Part shown: in pieces, positions 62,049 through 64,000 of the stretch
How the letters are laid out: every line of letters begins with the position of its first letter
How positions within the stretch are numbered: position 1 is the stretch's first letter
Origin: Rebecca billardiae RCC1528
Taxonomy: Eukaryota > Haptophyta
DNA length: 64,000 nt
Direction: 5' to 3'
Assembly: GCA_965240325.2 (NCBI GenBank)
Contig: OZ251223.1
Span: 558,001 to 622,000, forward strand
Made by a program: the position numbers and the translations under genes
The notes under the pieces: model-generated
Databases searched by the model: none
What the model saw: only the letters and a program-made list of their open reading frames with translations
What the model was told of the DNA's origin: nothing

Positions 62049-63146
62049 ATGGGCACGGCGGCCGATACGCGGATTCGCGCCAGGCGCCTCGGCTCGACGG
62101 CGAGTGCCCTCGCCAGCATCGCGCTCCTCGTCGTCCACGCCTCCGCACCTGCCTCCGCGTCGGCCGTGTCCCATGCCGCCGCAGCCGCATCGCACGCCGC
62201 CGCGGGCTGCAGCGCAGCAAATGTCTCGTCCGCGACAAACACGACGGAGTGGCGCGATGTGCCGATCTACATCGCCATCGTCGGGCTGCCCAAGTGCGGC
62301 ACCACCTACCTGCGCAATCTCCTCGCCGTGCACCCGCAGCTCGCGTGCCCGAGCATGGCGCTCGGCGAGCGCCCCCGGTGCCGCGAGGAGACGGCAGGAG
62401 CGCCGATGTGGCGCGCCAGCCCCCCGCCCGCCTTTGTGCGCCGCATGTGCGCGACGGTCAGGGTGTCGGAGCCGAGGGGCCCTGGGCGTGCACGGCCGAG
62501 GCGCGTGGTGATCAGCGAGCCGTCCCTTCTGTTCGGGCCGCGGCTCCCCGCCAGCCTCGCGCAGATCCCGGACATCCGCGCCGTCGCGTGCATCCGAGAG
62601 CCCATCGCATGGCTGGTGTCCGCGCGCAACCACGTGCTCAGGGAATCTGACGGGAACCCCCTCGCGCTGGGCCCGGCGTGGCGGACGCTGTCTGGCTGCC
62701 CAGCCAACCACACGCCTGCGATGCCCCCCTCGCTCGCAGACCTTGCGCTCGGCTGCCAGTGGCACTGGGTGCAGCGCAAGAAGTATGCCCAGCTGCCGCG
62801 CCAGCTGAGCGGGCTGGCGGCGGGGGGGCAGGTGATCGTGGTCAGCCTCGAGGCCAACGAGCACAACCAGGTGGGCACGTGGCTGCGGCTGACGAGGTGG
62901 CTCGGCGTCAAGTCGGTGCGCTCCCTGGCAGAGCAGCCCGACCCCATCGGCAAGGCCAAGGTGCTCACCCGGGGCCCGTGGTATCAGACCTGGTGCGCCG
63001 ACGTGAGCCCAGCCGTGCGCGCCGCAGTGCACGGCCACTTTGAGCGCTCGTACGGCGCACTGCTGGGCTTCGTGCGGGAGCGCCTGCCACACAGCCTTCT
63101 TTCGCCGAGCCAGAGGCTGGGCACTGCGCGCGTGCTGGCGTGCTAA
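62049..63146 (+). CDS. Type II membrane or secreted sulfotransferase
   Basis: 365 residues, one exon; the frame upstream of ATG 62049 opens only with GTG. A basic N-terminus (RIRARRLGS) and one hydrophobic segment (about 17-35) make a signal anchor or signal peptide. The 5'-PAPS loop is IYIAIVGLPKCGTTYLRNLLAVHP (about 73-96) with the key LPKCGTT. The 3'-phosphate motif is IRAVACIREPIAWLVSARNHVL (about 176-197), with Arg182 or Arg183 and Ser192 in the expected places. Both match Golgi carbohydrate sulfotransferases. Cys-rich segments suit the lumen. The substrate is probably a glycan or glycolipid, but the sequence cannot say which. It is the second sulfotransferase-like gene in the window; the two share only the cofactor motifs. 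Confidence 0.88.
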   Translation: MGTAADTRIRARRLGSTASALASIALLVVHASAPASASAVSHAAAAASHAAAGCSAANVSSATNTTEWRDVPIYIAIVGLPKCGTTYLRNLLAVHPQLACPSMALGERPRCREETAGAPMWRASPPPAFVRRMCATVRVSEPRGPGRARPRRVVISEPSLLFGPRLPASLAQIPDIRAVACIREPIAWLVSARNHVLRESDGNPLALGPAWRTLSGCPANHTPAMPPSLADLALGCQWHWVQRKKYAQLPRQLSGLAAGGQVIVVSLEANEHNQVGTWLRLTRWLGVKSVRSLAEQPDPIGKAKVLTRGPWYQTWCADVSPAVRAAVHGHFERSYGALLGFVRERLPHSLLSPSQRLGTARVLAC

Positions 63147-64000
63147 CTCATTAATCAGTCCGCGCGGGGAGTGTCACGGTGACCGGGTCCGGTGCGGCCT
63201 GCGCCCGACGCCGTCCCGGGCAGCGGGCTCGTCGCGCATAGCAGCGCGCGCATCAGTAGCTTGCGCGCGCGCTTATATTATATATATGCTGATTATTTAA
63301 CACCGCGCGACTAGATGAGTATGATCTCGGCCGGCCCCGCGCGCCCGTCGGCCCGTCCGCCGTCGGGCCGACGGCGCCGTCACCGTGCCGCGGCGGCTAA
63401 CTTATCACGGCCACGCGCCGGATCGGACGGCGTCACTCGCGCCGGTCGGATATCTGTGGCATTCTGATCAGTGATCACCCGCGGAGCCGGCGAAAGAATC
63501 CTGCCGTCGCCGACCTGCCGAAATCGGCTGGCCTCGTTAGTTAAGTACGGCGGATTACTGAACTACTGTCCTGGGATTTAGAACGGGCTCCCATGGCCAT
63601 GCTGTGCAGATGTTCGCCGTCAATAATAGTCGCTAATAATTCTTTCTGAATAGTGAATGGTTCGAGGACTTCGAGGAGCGCGGGATCGGGCACGAACGCA
63701 ATCGCGTGCGCGCTTACCTGCGGTTATTGGCAGCATTGCCGTTATTGGTGACAGACAGCCGGAGTCACAGACTGACGCGACCCATATTAATTCGCCGCGA
63801 CAGAAAGGAATCGATGCCATACGACGCGCGCAGATCTACTAAAGGCGACAGCTGAGATCGGTATACAGCGGCATCCCTGGGCGCCCACTGACCTCACCCA
63901 CGGCCAACGCGCTCCGCGGACATCCTCCGTCTCCGGCCAATCCGTACTTCGACAGGCGCCATCACGGGAGAGCTGCTCCCTCGTGCCTGTGTTTTTAAAT
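63147..64000. other. Intergenic, ends in repeat R2
   Basis: No gene was recognised. There is an (AT)n-like stretch at about 63273-63288 and palindromic CGGCCGGC-type sequence near 63330. 63890-64000 is the second copy of repeat R2 and reaches the window edge. Confidence 0.5.
63890..64000 (+). repeat. Dispersed repeat R2, copy 2
   Basis: Matches 39732-39836 with scattered differences and ends CTCGTGCCTGTGT, then TTTTAAAT. In copy 1 this end lies on the side away from the kinase gene. Confidence 0.75.

Noticed and set aside
1-64000. CRISPR arrays, prokaryotic operons, rRNA genes
   Set aside because: None found. Introns, gene families and targeting signals mark this as eukaryotic nuclear DNA.

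Overview
This is a eukaryotic nuclear DNA window, very GC-rich in genes and AT-richer between them. Its genes have short spliceosomal introns. Most 5' splice sites read GTGCGC or GTGCGT, and one intron is GC-AG. Two proteins (a Tic20-type translocon subunit and a bestrophin) begin with an ER-type signal peptide followed by a basic stretch, the pattern of plastid proteins in algae with complex plastids. Together with RWP-RK, AP2, PDAT, several sulfotransferase-like proteins and extreme Ala/Gly/Pro low complexity, this suggests a unicellular alga with a secondary plastid. A haptophyte is my best guess, but that is inference and was not tested.

Left third (1-30.5 kb), gene-dense: a nucleoside-hydrolase-like membrane protein that runs off the left edge (-); a giant type II membrane protein of about 3160 residues with a C-terminal DUF229/sulfatase-like domain (-); an HYPK homologue (+); a P-loop sulfotransferase (-) whose 3' flank holds an inverted copy of part of its own coding sequence; a 2177-residue armadillo/IQ protein (+); a Bcr/CflA-type MFS transporter (-); a long inverted repeat; an EF-hand/bestrophin fusion (+); an RWP-RK protein (-).

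Middle (30.5-49.8 kb), repeat-dominated: a fold-back element with terminal inverted repeats (30955-32405); a diverged inverted repeat (32534-33232); two copies of a 1.5-kb element with a decayed ORF (34512-36076 and 42944-44451), the second lying inside a GGAGTGGTGCAG minisatellite; two arrays of an ACCATACCATGCGCACAGCAG repeat; and scattered copies of short interspersed families. The only confident gene here is a CAMK-like Ser/Thr kinase (38215-39605, -). A weak hypothetical gene sits near 46.7-47.5 kb.

Right part (49.8-63.2 kb), gene-dense again: a double-AP2 factor (-), the nonsense-mediated-decay scaffold UPF2 (-), a secreted glycosyltransferase-like protein (-), phospholipid:diacylglycerol acyltransferase (-), Tic20 (-), and a second sulfotransferase (+) facing away from Tic20 across a short shared promoter. 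The window ends in a repeat that also lies upstream of the kinase gene.

The genes do not form one pathway. They cover mRNA decay (UPF2), co-translational N-acetylation (HYPK), plastid import and ion channels (Tic20, bestrophin), storage-lipid synthesis (PDAT), and Golgi or cell-surface sulfation and glycosylation. All exon joins were inferred from splice signals and recovery of family-conserved residues; no transcript data were available.
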